Below are positions 26,569 through 34,487 of a DNA stretch of 41,544 nt, piece by piece (positions within the stretch are counted from its first letter, which is position 1; each line of letters starts with the position of its first letter). The stretch spans positions 1 through 41,544 of the forward strand of contig VMDK01000102.1 of the NCBI GenBank assembly GCA_008080835.1. Direction: 5' to 3'. Origin of the DNA: Sphingobacteriia bacterium. Lineage in GTDB: Bacteria > Bacteroidota > Bacteroidia > NS11-12g > UBA9320. The notes under the pieces were generated by a model. The model had not been told where the DNA came from, ran no database searches, and saw only the letters and a list, made by a program, of their open reading frames with translations. The position numbers were made by a program, and so were the translations under genes.

Positions 26569-26670
26569 AACAGGGCCTTGGTGCAAGTATAATTCAGTGC
26601 AGGGGATTTGACACATCCACAAAGTGGAAAGAAGAATTCTAATGGCTTTCTTTGAGGTAAAATTCCGGGA

Positions 26671-28119
26671 ATGTCCACGTACGAACAATTCATATTCAAA
26701 TCGAGCTTCATCAACGGTGAATGGGAGAGCAGTGACTCTGCTTACCAGGTACTGAATCCATCAACGGGAGAAGTTATCACCAATGTTAGCAGTGCAACGC
26801 CATCTCAGATAGATATGGCGTTGGATTCAGCTAATCAGGCGCTCCCGGCCTGGAAAGGCCTAGTGGCATCTGAAAGAGCTGATCTGCTGATGAAATGGCA
26901 CGATCTCATCATCGAGAACGAAAAGGCGTTGGCAGCCTTGCTTACGGCTGAACAAGGAAAACCGTTCCGTGAAGCACTTGGCGAGATCCGTTATGGTGCC
27001 TCATTCATAAAGTGGTTTGCAGGTGAGGCGGTCAGAGTGTATGGCGATATACTCACGCCAACCAAGCACAACAAACGAATGATGGTGGTGAAAGAGCCAA
27101 TTGGCGTAGTAGGTGCCCTCACGCCTTGGAATTTCCCCAATGCCATGATCACGCGAAAGGTAGCGCCTGCATTGGCAGCCGGTTGTAGCGTAGTACTGAA
27201 ACCAAGTGAGTTGACACCACTGAGCGCTCTGGCCCTGGCTCACCTGGCAAATGAAGTAGGATTCCCTGCGGGAGTGCTCAATGTAGTCACCACTGAAGAT
27301 CCGTCGCAAATAGGTGACGCTTTTTGCTCGGATCCGCGTGTAGCCAAAATATCATTCACGGGAAGCACTGCTGTTGGTAGGATGCTTGCTGGTAACGCAG
27401 CAGCTAATTTGAAGAAACTTTCACTGGAATTAGGAGGGAATGCGCCGTTCATCGTTTTCGAAGACGCTGACATCGCACGAGCCACTGACGGATTGATCGC
27501 CAGTAAGTTCAGGAACAACGGTCAAACCTGCATATGTTCTAACCGGGTTCTGATCCATGCAAACATTAAAGAAAAATTTGTTGAGGTTCTCAAACGCAAG
27601 ATGAGTGATCTCAAGATAGGTGATGGGATGGAGCGTGGAGTCGATATCGGACCTCTCATTTCCAATAAAGCGGTCGATAAGGTTCAGGAACTCCAGTCGG
27701 ATGCAGTTGAAAAAGGCGGGGTGATCGCAATGGGAGGTGAAGTCTCCAGAGGTCAATTCTATCAGAGCACAATTATCGACCATGGAAGTACGGACATGCG
27801 CTGTTTCAGGGAAGAGATCTTTGGTCCACTGCTCGTTCTATATGCTTTTAACGATGATTCTGAAGCTATTCAAGTTGCGAATGATACGGATTATGGTTTG
27901 GCCGCCTATTTCTACACGTCATCAATAGACAGGGTGTATCGGGTGTCTGAAGCGCTTGAATATGGCATGGTGGGCGTAAATGCAACTGTGATCTCCGACG
28001 CAAGTGCTCCGTTTGGTGGAGTCAAGCACAGCGGCCAGGGACGTGAGGGGTCTAAATACGGCCTGGATGAATTCCTCCACAAGAAGTATATCACGGTGGA
28101 TCTGGCTCAAGATTCCTGA
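26671..28119 (+). CDS. gabD: NAD(P)-dependent succinate-semialdehyde dehydrogenase
   Basis: Aldehyde dehydrogenase oxidising succinate semialdehyde to succinate, ending the GABA or 4-hydroxybutyrate route into the TCA cycle. The 482 residues show the general-base Glu in LSLELGGNAPFIV, the nucleophile Cys in GQTCICSNRVL, the cofactor strings TPWNFPNAMITRK and FTGSTAVGR, and the tail PFGGVKHSGQGREGSKYGLDE, which is typical of GabD. Second Cys two residues after the nucleophile (TCIC) as in E. coli GabD, where it may form a redox switch. No other GABA genes are nearby. Confidence 0.92.
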   Translation: MSTYEQFIFKSSFINGEWESSDSAYQVLNPSTGEVITNVSSATPSQIDMALDSANQALPAWKGLVASERADLLMKWHDLIIENEKALAALLTAEQGKPFREALGEIRYGASFIKWFAGEAVRVYGDILTPTKHNKRMMVVKEPIGVVGALTPWNFPNAMITRKVAPALAAGCSVVLKPSELTPLSALALAHLANEVGFPAGVLNVVTTEDPSQIGDAFCSDPRVAKISFTGSTAVGRMLAGNAAANLKKLSLELGGNAPFIVFEDADIARATDGLIASKFRNNGQTCICSNRVLIHANIKEKFVEVLKRKMSDLKIGDGMERGVDIGPLISNKAVDKVQELQSDAVEKGGVIAMGGEVSRGQFYQSTIIDHGSTDMRCFREEIFGPLLVLYAFNDDSEAIQVANDTDYGLAAYFYTSSIDRVYRVSEALEYGMVGVNATVISDASAPFGGVKHSGQGREGSKYGLDEFLHKKYITVDLAQDS

Positions 28120-28163
28120 CAACAATTCGACAGCTTGAGCGTTCACCTTGATGAAGGAAAATC

Positions 28164-28171
28164 TATCTTTG
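28164..28171 (+). promoter_or_regulatory. -7 promoter box for the Cys-rich/HMA/TonB cluster
   Basis: TATCTTTG matches TAnnTTTG exactly and ends 5 bases before ATG 28177. Transcription would start at or very near the start codon, so the mRNA may be leaderless. Alternatively the box serves a transcript whose translation begins at another site. Confidence 0.45.
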
Positions 28172-28176
28172 TAAAG

Positions 28177-28566
28177 ATGCGCAAGCTATTTGCCATAACG
28201 ATCGCCTTGTTGTTCAGCCTGTTCACCACAGGTCTGCATGTAGATCTACATACGTGTATGATGGAGATTTCGTGCGAAGCCACACCGGAGGACGATGGCC
28301 ATGCTTGCTGTCAAACGGAAAAGGAGACACAGCCTTCCAATTCCTGTTGCGACGATACACACCTCGACTACCATCTCCATGATGGAGCGTTTATACCGGC
28401 TCATAGTAAGGATCTGAATATTCAGATGCCGGGAATCATTATCGCTCACGCTGACCAGCCTGATCTTAAGGAGGTCGGAGAGGTTCACATCGATCTGAGA
28501 GAAGAGATCCCTGATCCCGGTGAGCCATTGTACTCTTTGTTTGAATGTCGAAAACTTGATTGTTAG
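28177..28566 (+). CDS. small exported Cys/His-rich protein (HYC_CC_PP-like)
   Basis: A 129-residue protein with an N-terminal hydrophobic segment (residues 4-20), then LHTC (Cys27), Cys33, two CC pairs (44-45, 57-58) and many His residues (DDTHLDYHLHDG). Pattern of H-x-C, CC and CC matches what I know as HYC_CC_PP proteins in Bacteroidota, which lie near metal-handling genes and have no assigned function. Metal binding in the periplasm or at the membrane is inferred. An earlier in-frame start at 28135 exists, but 28177 begins a clean signal sequence. HMA and TonB receptor genes follow on the same strand. Confidence 0.68.
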   Translation: MRKLFAITIALLFSLFTTGLHVDLHTCMMEISCEATPEDDGHACCQTEKETQPSNSCCDDTHLDYHLHDGAFIPAHSKDLNIQMPGIIIAHADQPDLKEVGEVHIDLREEIPDPGEPLYSLFECRKLDC

Positions 28567-28626
28567 TGAATGGAAATGCTCGTGCAGCATTTTATCATTC
28601 AGAATTATCTAACAATTAAGAAAGAC

Positions 28627-28998
28627 ATGAAAACACAATCATTTAAAATATTGACCCTGCTTTTGATCTTTTTGGCAGGTATTACTTCGAGCCAGGCATT
28701 AGCTGGTGAAAAGAAAAAGATCATTGAAACTTCGTTTGAAGTTCAAGGCATCTGCGGTATGTGCGAAACCAAAATTGAAACAGCCGCAATGGAGCTCAAT
28801 GGAGTTAAATTGGCCGATTGGGACAAACATACCAAACAGCTAAAGGTGGTTTACAACAGTAAGAAGATCTCCGAAGAAGAGATCCATCAGGCTATGGCAG
28901 CGGTTGGATACGATACTCCTAAAGCCAAAGCTACTGACACTACCTACAACGAGCTTCCCGGATGTTGTAAATATCGGGACGGTCAGAAAACCCACTAA
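28627..28998 (+). CDS. exported heavy-metal-associated (HMA) domain protein
   Basis: A 123-residue metal-binding protein with a signal peptide (ILTLLLIFLAGITSSQALAG) and one HMA fold carrying the metal site GICGMCETKIE (Cys43, Cys46). The family shape (strand, MxCxxC loop, helix, WDKHTKQLKVVYNSKKIS) is clear. A short tail with a CC pair (113-114, LPGCCKY) could bind more metal or meet the Cys pair in the receptor. It probably carries copper or a similar ion in the periplasm. It follows the Cys-rich gene by 60 bases, and the TonB receptor ATG begins one base after its stop (TAATATG). Confidence 0.85.
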   Translation: MKTQSFKILTLLLIFLAGITSSQALAGEKKKIIETSFEVQGICGMCETKIETAAMELNGVKLADWDKHTKQLKVVYNSKKISEEEIHQAMAAVGYDTPKAKATDTTYNELPGCCKYRDGQKTH

Positions 28999-28999
28999 T

Positions 29000-31231
29000 A
29001 TGAAACGCATAGTGTTTTATTTGAGCCTCACCTTATCCGGTTTGGCTCTTCAGGCACAAGGATTCATTCAAGGCCGGGTACTGATCCCTGAAAATGGCAA
29101 GAATGTTCCTGCTGTAGCCGCGGATGTTTTCTGGATGGATGGTGAGACAGGTACACAAACCAACGACGAAGGCCTTTTTCGTCTTGAACGTGAAGCTGGA
29201 TCTACGTTCCTGATCATTGGGTATGTGGGTTTTAGATCTGACACCCTTGACGTTAGCGAAAGAGGGGATTTTGAGGTCGTCCTGCAGCCAAATGATGCTC
29301 TAAATGAAGTGATAGTATCACATCGTGTAAAATCCACCAGAATTGACTTCATGAGCTCTATCAAAGTGGAGAATATCTCTGAAAAGGAGCTTCAGAAAGC
29401 AGCTTGCTGCAATCTTGCGGAGAGCTTTGAAACGTCTCCTGCGGTCGATGTATCATTCAGTGATGCTATATCCGGCACCAAACAGATCCGGATGCTGGGT
29501 TTAAGCGGTCGCTACAGTCAAGTAACAATTGAGAATCTTCCGGGCTTGCGAGGCATAAGTTCCGTGATTGGCCTTGAATATATTCCCGGTACATGGATTG
29601 AAAGCGTGCAATTGAACAAAGGAACCGGGAGTGTGGCTAATGGCTATGAGAGCATGACCGGACAGATCAATGTGCAGCTGCGTACACCGGGTGAAACCGA
29701 TAAGATCTTCGTCAATGCCTACGCAAATCAAGGCGGTCGTCTCGAACTCAACTTGCATGGGACACAGAATGTTGGCAAACGCATGTCGACTGCTACATTG
29801 GTCCACGGGAAGTATAATGTTCAGGAAAATGATAGGAATAAGGATGGCTTTCTGGATATGCCATTGAGTCAGCACATTTTCCTCATGCACCGTTGGAAGT
29901 ACTTCTCCGAATATTTGAGATTTCAATTTGGTCTGACCGGTGTCTCTTTCGAGCAAAATGGAGGTCAACTTCAGGAGGGTGCGATCCCAAGAGGAGGATG
30001 GTGGCTGTTCAAAACCAAAGTCAGTAGACTGGATGGTTTTTACAAAATGGGGATCCTGTCAAAATCTCGAGAAGGAAGATCCGGGGCGATCATGCTGAAG
30101 TCCACACTGACAGATCAACAGAACATATATGGCTCGAAACAGTACGATCCATGGGAGTTCTCTTTGTTTGGAAATGCCGTGTTCATGGATTACATACGGA
30201 ACACCAACCGTTTGATAAAAGCGGGTCTTCAATATCACCGAGATGATGTGCGTGAAACGGTATTGGATACGACCTACGAACGCGTGGAATCTGTTCCCGG
30301 AATCTATGGTGAATACACCTTTAAACAAGGAGATAAGTTCAGTGCCGTAGTCGGGTTAAGAGGGGACTACCACAATCTGTACGGCGCATTTGTGACACCA
30401 CGACTGCACATGCGTTATGAGATCGCAGAAAACTGGATATATCGTTTATCTCTCGGAAGAGGTTTGCGCACCCCTAACATATTTGCCGATAATCCTCGAA
30501 TATTCGCGAGCAACCGCAACATCATCATTCATAGTGAAGACAACGGACTACCTTACGGTTTGAGGCCTGAGATCGCCTGGAATCTGGGGATGAGTTTGGT
30601 AACTACATTCAAACTCGACTATCGCGAAGGCCAGGTAGCAGTGGACCTGTATCGCACACAGTTCACCGACCAGATCGTATTGGACATGGATCAAAACCCT
30701 CAGGAAGTGAACATCTACGCTCTGGAAGGGACCTCATACTCCAATTCGATACAAGCACAAATCGATTACGAATTGGCAAAACGACTGGATATGCGATTGG
30801 CATATCGCTGGTACGATGTCAGACAGGACTATTCCTGGGGAAGTGACGTGCAAGTCCCATTATTGGCTCGTCAGCGAGCCTTTACGAATCTTGCTTATGA
30901 GACTAAAAATGACTGGAAGTTTGATGCTACCTTCAATTGGAACGGCGAGCAGCGATTGCCATCCACATCGGAGAACCCTGAGGATTATCGAATGCCATCC
31001 AGTTCAGTGGATTTCTCCACGGTGAATGCTCAGGTAACTAAGGTCTTCCCGTTTGGTCTGGAGTTGTACGCAGGTATGGAGAACATCTTTGATCAGCGGC
31101 AGGAACGAGCCATATTGTCTGCTGATGCTCCAAATAGCGAATACTTCGATGCATCTCTAGTGTGGGGCCCCATCTTCGGACGAAACACCTATTTTGGATT
31201 GAGATATCGTATTGCAAGCGAAAAGCACTGA
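29000..31231 (+). CDS. TonB-dependent receptor, probably for a metal
   Basis: Outer-membrane transporter powered by TonB. The 743 residues begin with a signal peptide (to about residue 20, LQAQG), then a carboxypeptidase-regulatory-like beta domain (about 21-98), then a plug domain with an unusual vicinal Cys pair (KAACCNLAESFET, 136-137), TKQIRMLGLSGRYSQVTIENLPG, and a barrel ending in YFGLRYRIASEKH. The Cys pair in the plug and the neighbouring HMA and Cys-rich proteins suggest a metal ion or metal complex as substrate. ATG 29000 is chosen over an upstream in-frame start at 28904 because it opens the signal peptide and lies one base after the HMA stop. Confidence 0.87.
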   Translation: MKRIVFYLSLTLSGLALQAQGFIQGRVLIPENGKNVPAVAADVFWMDGETGTQTNDEGLFRLEREAGSTFLIIGYVGFRSDTLDVSERGDFEVVLQPNDALNEVIVSHRVKSTRIDFMSSIKVENISEKELQKAACCNLAESFETSPAVDVSFSDAISGTKQIRMLGLSGRYSQVTIENLPGLRGISSVIGLEYIPGTWIESVQLNKGTGSVANGYESMTGQINVQLRTPGETDKIFVNAYANQGGRLELNLHGTQNVGKRMSTATLVHGKYNVQENDRNKDGFLDMPLSQHIFLMHRWKYFSEYLRFQFGLTGVSFEQNGGQLQEGAIPRGGWWLFKTKVSRLDGFYKMGILSKSREGRSGAIMLKSTLTDQQNIYGSKQYDPWEFSLFGNAVFMDYIRNTNRLIKAGLQYHRDDVRETVLDTTYERVESVPGIYGEYTFKQGDKFSAVVGLRGDYHNLYGAFVTPRLHMRYEIAENWIYRLSLGRGLRTPNIFADNPRIFASNRNIIIHSEDNGLPYGLRPEIAWNLGMSLVTTFKLDYREGQVAVDLYRTQFTDQIVLDMDQNPQEVNIYALEGTSYSNSIQAQIDYELAKRLDMRLAYRWYDVRQDYSWGSDVQVPLLARQRAFTNLAYETKNDWKFDATFNWNGEQRLPSTSENPEDYRMPSSSVDFSTVNAQVTKVFPFGLELYAGMENIFDQRQERAILSADAPNSEYFDASLVWGPIFGRNTYFGLRYRIASEKH

Positions 31232-31251
31232 CTTTGGAACTGAATTTGTAA

Positions 31252-31284
31252 AAAAAAGCGGAGCCTTAATGCTCCGCTTTTTTA
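31252..31284 (+). terminator. terminator after the TonB receptor gene
   Basis: AAAAAGCGGAGC and GCTCCGCTTTTTT form a perfect stem (GCGGAGC 31258-31264, GCTCCGC 31271-31277) with a 6-base loop and a T-run. It ends the three-gene cluster ahead of porX. Confidence 0.9.
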
Positions 31285-31368
31285 GTATCTGTCAATGAGA
31301 CCAATAAATTCAACCATTTGCCGTTCTGAGTACATTGGAAAAAGCGACTTTTGCATTGAAGAGTAATT

Positions 31369-32922
31369 ATGAGTGAGATGAAGATACTTTGGGCCGACGA
31401 TGAGATCGAGCTTCTGAAGCCCCATATCATATTTTTAGAGTCTAAGGGATACTCTGTCAACACAGTGAACAATGGGGTAGATGCCCTTGACAGGTTGAAA
31501 GAAGATGATTTTGATCTGGTGTTTTTGGATGAGAATATGCCCGGACTTGGTGGTCTGGATGTACTCAAGGAGTTGAAAGAGCTTCAGCCATCATTGCCGG
31601 TGGTCATGATCACGAAGAACGAAGAGGAGCATATCATGGAAGATGCGATAGGCTCCAAGATCGAGGATTACCTTATAAAGCCCGTTCACCCAAAGCAGAT
31701 GCTGCTTACGATTAAGCGCGTAATTGACAATAAAAGACTTGTCACAGAAAAGGTCACTTCCAATTATCAGCAGGCATTCCGGGAGATCATGATGCAACTC
31801 ATGGAGGGGCCGGGACTAGAGGAACTAAAGTCCATTTACAAAAAGATCGTCTTCTACGAATTGGCGATACAGAATAGCGACGAGACGGGAATGGAAGAGG
31901 TCCTAGAGACCCAAAAGACGGAAATGAACCGTGAATTCTCCAAGTACATTCGGAGAAACTATATGGACTTCCTTCGGGAGCGAAGTGATGACACGCCCGT
32001 CATGTCGCACAACCTGATGCACAGAAAGGTTATTCCGGAGATGAAGAATGGCAAGCCGGTTTTCTTCGTGCTGGTCGACAATCTGCGTTTCGATCAATGG
32101 AAGTTCCTCCAACCAATGATAGAAGAGCTCTTCCGTGTGCGTACGGAGGACATGTACCTGAGCATATTGCCAACGACTACCCAGTACTGCCGAAACTCCA
32201 TCTTTGCAGGGATGCTGCCTAGTGAGATTGAAAAGGAGTTTAGGGGTAAATGGCTGAACGATGAAGACGAAGGCGGGAAGAACCAATTTGAAGAATTGTT
32301 TGCATCAGAACTGCTCAAGAGATTGAGAATTGATGCAAAGCTTTCTTATAACAAGATCCTGAACCTTCAGGGTGGTAAAGATCTGGTCGAACAGATCCCT
32401 AACCTCTTCGACAATGACCTGAACATCATCGTCTACAATTTCGTAGATGCGCTCTCTCATGCACGTACAGACTTCAAGATCGTTCGCGAACTCGCGGAGG
32501 ACGAAGCAGCATACCGCTCACTGACCTTGAGTTGGTTCGAACACAGTCCGTTGTACGATGCTCTGAAAAAGATCGCAGAACAAGATGCGACGGTCATCAT
32601 TACTACAGATCACGGGTCTGTACGGGTAAATGAGCCGGTAAAGATCATTGGTGACCGAAAGACGACCACTAATCTCAGGTATAAGACCGGTAAAAACCTC
32701 AGCTATGATGAGAAGGGCGTCTTTACTGTACCTAAACCTCAGGAAGCAGGTTTGCCAACACAGCATATCAGTTCACGATTCGTGTTTTGCCAGGAGAACG
32801 ATTTCTTCGTTTATCCGAACAACCTGAATCACTATGCGAAATACTATCGCGACACTTTCCAGCACGGTGGGATCAGCGTGGAGGAGATGCTGATACCGTT
32901 CATTGTTTTGAATAAAAAGTAA
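31369..32922 (+). CDS. porX: PorX, response regulator of the type IX secretion system
   Basis: Response regulator controlling T9SS gene expression and secretion in Bacteroidota. The 517 residues have an N-terminal receiver domain (acidic pocket Asp10-Asp11, phospho-acceptor Asp54 in VFLDENMPG, lysine in YLIKP) and a C-terminal PglZ/alkaline-phosphatase-like domain with VDNLRFDQWK, LPTTTQYCRNSIFAG and TTDHGSVRV. In studied PorX proteins this domain is a zinc-dependent phosphodiesterase acting on oligonucleotides. The partner kinase gene porY is not here. No DNA-binding domain is present. Stop and tsaE start overlap by one base (TAATG), so tsaE is coupled. T9SS cargo lies two genes downstream. 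Confidence 0.95.
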   Translation: MSEMKILWADDEIELLKPHIIFLESKGYSVNTVNNGVDALDRLKEDDFDLVFLDENMPGLGGLDVLKELKELQPSLPVVMITKNEEEHIMEDAIGSKIEDYLIKPVHPKQMLLTIKRVIDNKRLVTEKVTSNYQQAFREIMMQLMEGPGLEELKSIYKKIVFYELAIQNSDETGMEEVLETQKTEMNREFSKYIRRNYMDFLRERSDDTPVMSHNLMHRKVIPEMKNGKPVFFVLVDNLRFDQWKFLQPMIEELFRVRTEDMYLSILPTTTQYCRNSIFAGMLPSEIEKEFRGKWLNDEDEGGKNQFEELFASELLKRLRIDAKLSYNKILNLQGGKDLVEQIPNLFDNDLNIIVYNFVDALSHARTDFKIVRELAEDEAAYRSLTLSWFEHSPLYDALKKIAEQDATVIITTDHGSVRVNEPVKIIGDRKTTTNLRYKTGKNLSYDEKGVFTVPKPQEAGLPTQHISSRFVFCQENDFFVYPNNLNHYAKYYRDTFQHGGISVEEMLIPFIVLNKK

Positions 32923-33326
32923 TGGAATCTGCCTTTTCCCTGGAGCAACTGGACCGTGTTGTAGAAGAGATTCTGGCCAGACCGGAACACGTTTTCACGT
33001 TCACGGGAGATTTGGGAGCCGGAAAAACCACGCTCATCAAGGCCATTTGTCGACGATTGGGAGTTGAACATGAGATGAGCAGTCCGTCTTTTGGGATCGT
33101 GAACCAGTACGATACTTCCCAAGGTCCTGCTTACCACTTCGATCTCTATCGCACACGCGATGTTTCCGAATTACTCGAAATAGGTTTCGATGAATACCTC
33201 GAATCGGGAGCATATTGCTTCATTGAATGGCCGGAAATAGCGGAACATGTCCTTGAACATTACGACTGTGCGAACGTTGAATTACAAACGATAGACAACG
33301 ATACCCGCAGCGTGCGCATTTCCTAG
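32922..33326 (+). CDS. tsaE: tRNA threonylcarbamoyladenosine biosynthesis ATPase TsaE
   Basis: ATPase of the complex (with TsaB, TsaD) that makes t6A at position 37 of tRNAs decoding ANN codons. The 134 residues carry Walker A TGDLGAGKTTLIKAI, the switch-like SSPSFGIVNQY, HFDLYRTRD and the acidic FIEWPE near the C-terminus, all standard for TsaE. It overlaps porX by one base, and the next gene's GTG overlaps its TAG by one base. porX next to tsaE is a common Bacteroidota order, with no known functional reason. Confidence 0.95.
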   Translation: MESAFSLEQLDRVVEEILARPEHVFTFTGDLGAGKTTLIKAICRRLGVEHEMSSPSFGIVNQYDTSQGPAYHFDLYRTRDVSELLEIGFDEYLESGAYCFIEWPEIAEHVLEHYDCANVELQTIDNDTRSVRIS

Positions 33327-34459
33327 TGAGAGGATACCTCATTCATATTGCCCTTCTTACTCTACCCATTCTAGCCAGAACACAGGTCCTGGATGCCGAA
33401 ATTGAAAGTCGGTTGGCAGATCTGCCGGGTGTGACGGAAAAGCTGCAAACATTCGAAAGTTTTGGCGTGAAGGAACCAGGCACACAAGCACTCGAGAATA
33501 CCGGTGCTTGGTTATACGATTATGCGGCTCAACTAGGGTACAATGTAGAATTTGACAGCTTTCAAGATCCGCTGAGTTGCTGGCAACGAAATGTGGTCGT
33601 GACGATTCCGGGTACATCCACGAGCCGGTTTATGGTATTGGGTGCTCATTACGACACTAAACGAGGAACCGGAACCAATGATAATGGGAGTGGGGTGGTT
33701 GCTTTGATGAATACACTTGAAGTGTTGCCCGATTATCGTCCGCTTTATGGGATCCGCGTGGTCTTCTTCTCCGGAGAGGAGCAAGGGTTTCACGGCAGCA
33801 AACACTATGTAGATAGTGTGCTTTCTAAAGAGTCGGGAAACCTGTTATTGATGCTGAATGTGGATCAAATAGGCGGAACCGCAGGGGCAGAAGGAAATGA
33901 TAAGATCTACTGTGAGCGCGATGAAAACAATGAACCTGCCTCTAATAATCAGAGATCCAAGTTGGTCACAGACACGTTAGCGCAATTAACAAGGCTTTAT
34001 ACCACCCTAGAACCGGTAATTTCCGGAGCTTACAGCAGCGATTATGAGCCTTTTGAGGATGCAGGTGAGATCATCACAGGCTTGTATCAATATGCCCCTT
34101 ACCCACAAACGCATACGGCTTCCGACAGTCTGCAATATTTGGATTCAAACTCGCTCAATCAAGCTGTCCGATTGGTAACAGCAGCAACCATGTACTTCAG
34201 TGGACAGAAAATACTGAACGTCAGCAGTAACGCATTGGTTCAACTCGACCTTTACCCAAACCCGACAACAGGATCCGTGTTTTGCCAGGGATTGAAAAAT
34301 ATAACATCGGTCGATGTCTTTGATCTCAGCGGAGTGCTGGTGACCGAAAAGTCAGTAAATAATGGCGTCTTCCATGTCAGCGATCTTCCAAAAGGAATCT
34401 ATGTCGTCGCTGTTTCTGTTGACCACAAACTGTTTCACGCAAGACTTGTTGTGCAGTAG
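33326..34459 (+). CDS. T9SS-exported M28 family zinc aminopeptidase
   Basis: Secreted metallopeptidase. The 377 residues begin with a short signal segment (IHIALLTLPILARTQ) and hold an M28 domain with metal ligands: His and Asp in LGAHYDTK, Asp in GTNDNGSGV, Glu pair in FFSGEEQGF, Asp in LNVDQIGG and His in QTHTASDS. A type A sorting domain follows (LDLYPNPTTGSVF, VDVFDLSGVLV, and GIYVVAVSVD to the end). The start is GTG at 33326, overlapping the tsaE stop by one base; no better ATG exists. It should be a T9SS client and lies in the same transcript as the T9SS regulator PorX. Confidence 0.9.
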   Translation: MRGYLIHIALLTLPILARTQVLDAEIESRLADLPGVTEKLQTFESFGVKEPGTQALENTGAWLYDYAAQLGYNVEFDSFQDPLSCWQRNVVVTIPGTSTSRFMVLGAHYDTKRGTGTNDNGSGVVALMNTLEVLPDYRPLYGIRVVFFSGEEQGFHGSKHYVDSVLSKESGNLLLMLNVDQIGGTAGAEGNDKIYCERDENNEPASNNQRSKLVTDTLAQLTRLYTTLEPVISGAYSSDYEPFEDAGEIITGLYQYAPYPQTHTASDSLQYLDSNSLNQAVRLVTAATMYFSGQKILNVSSNALVQLDLYPNPTTGSVFCQGLKNITSVDVFDLSGVLVTEKSVNNGVFHVSDLPKGIYVVAVSVDHKLFHARLVVQ

Positions 34460-34487
34460 GTGTTGAATTGAGTATCCTTGCGCATTT

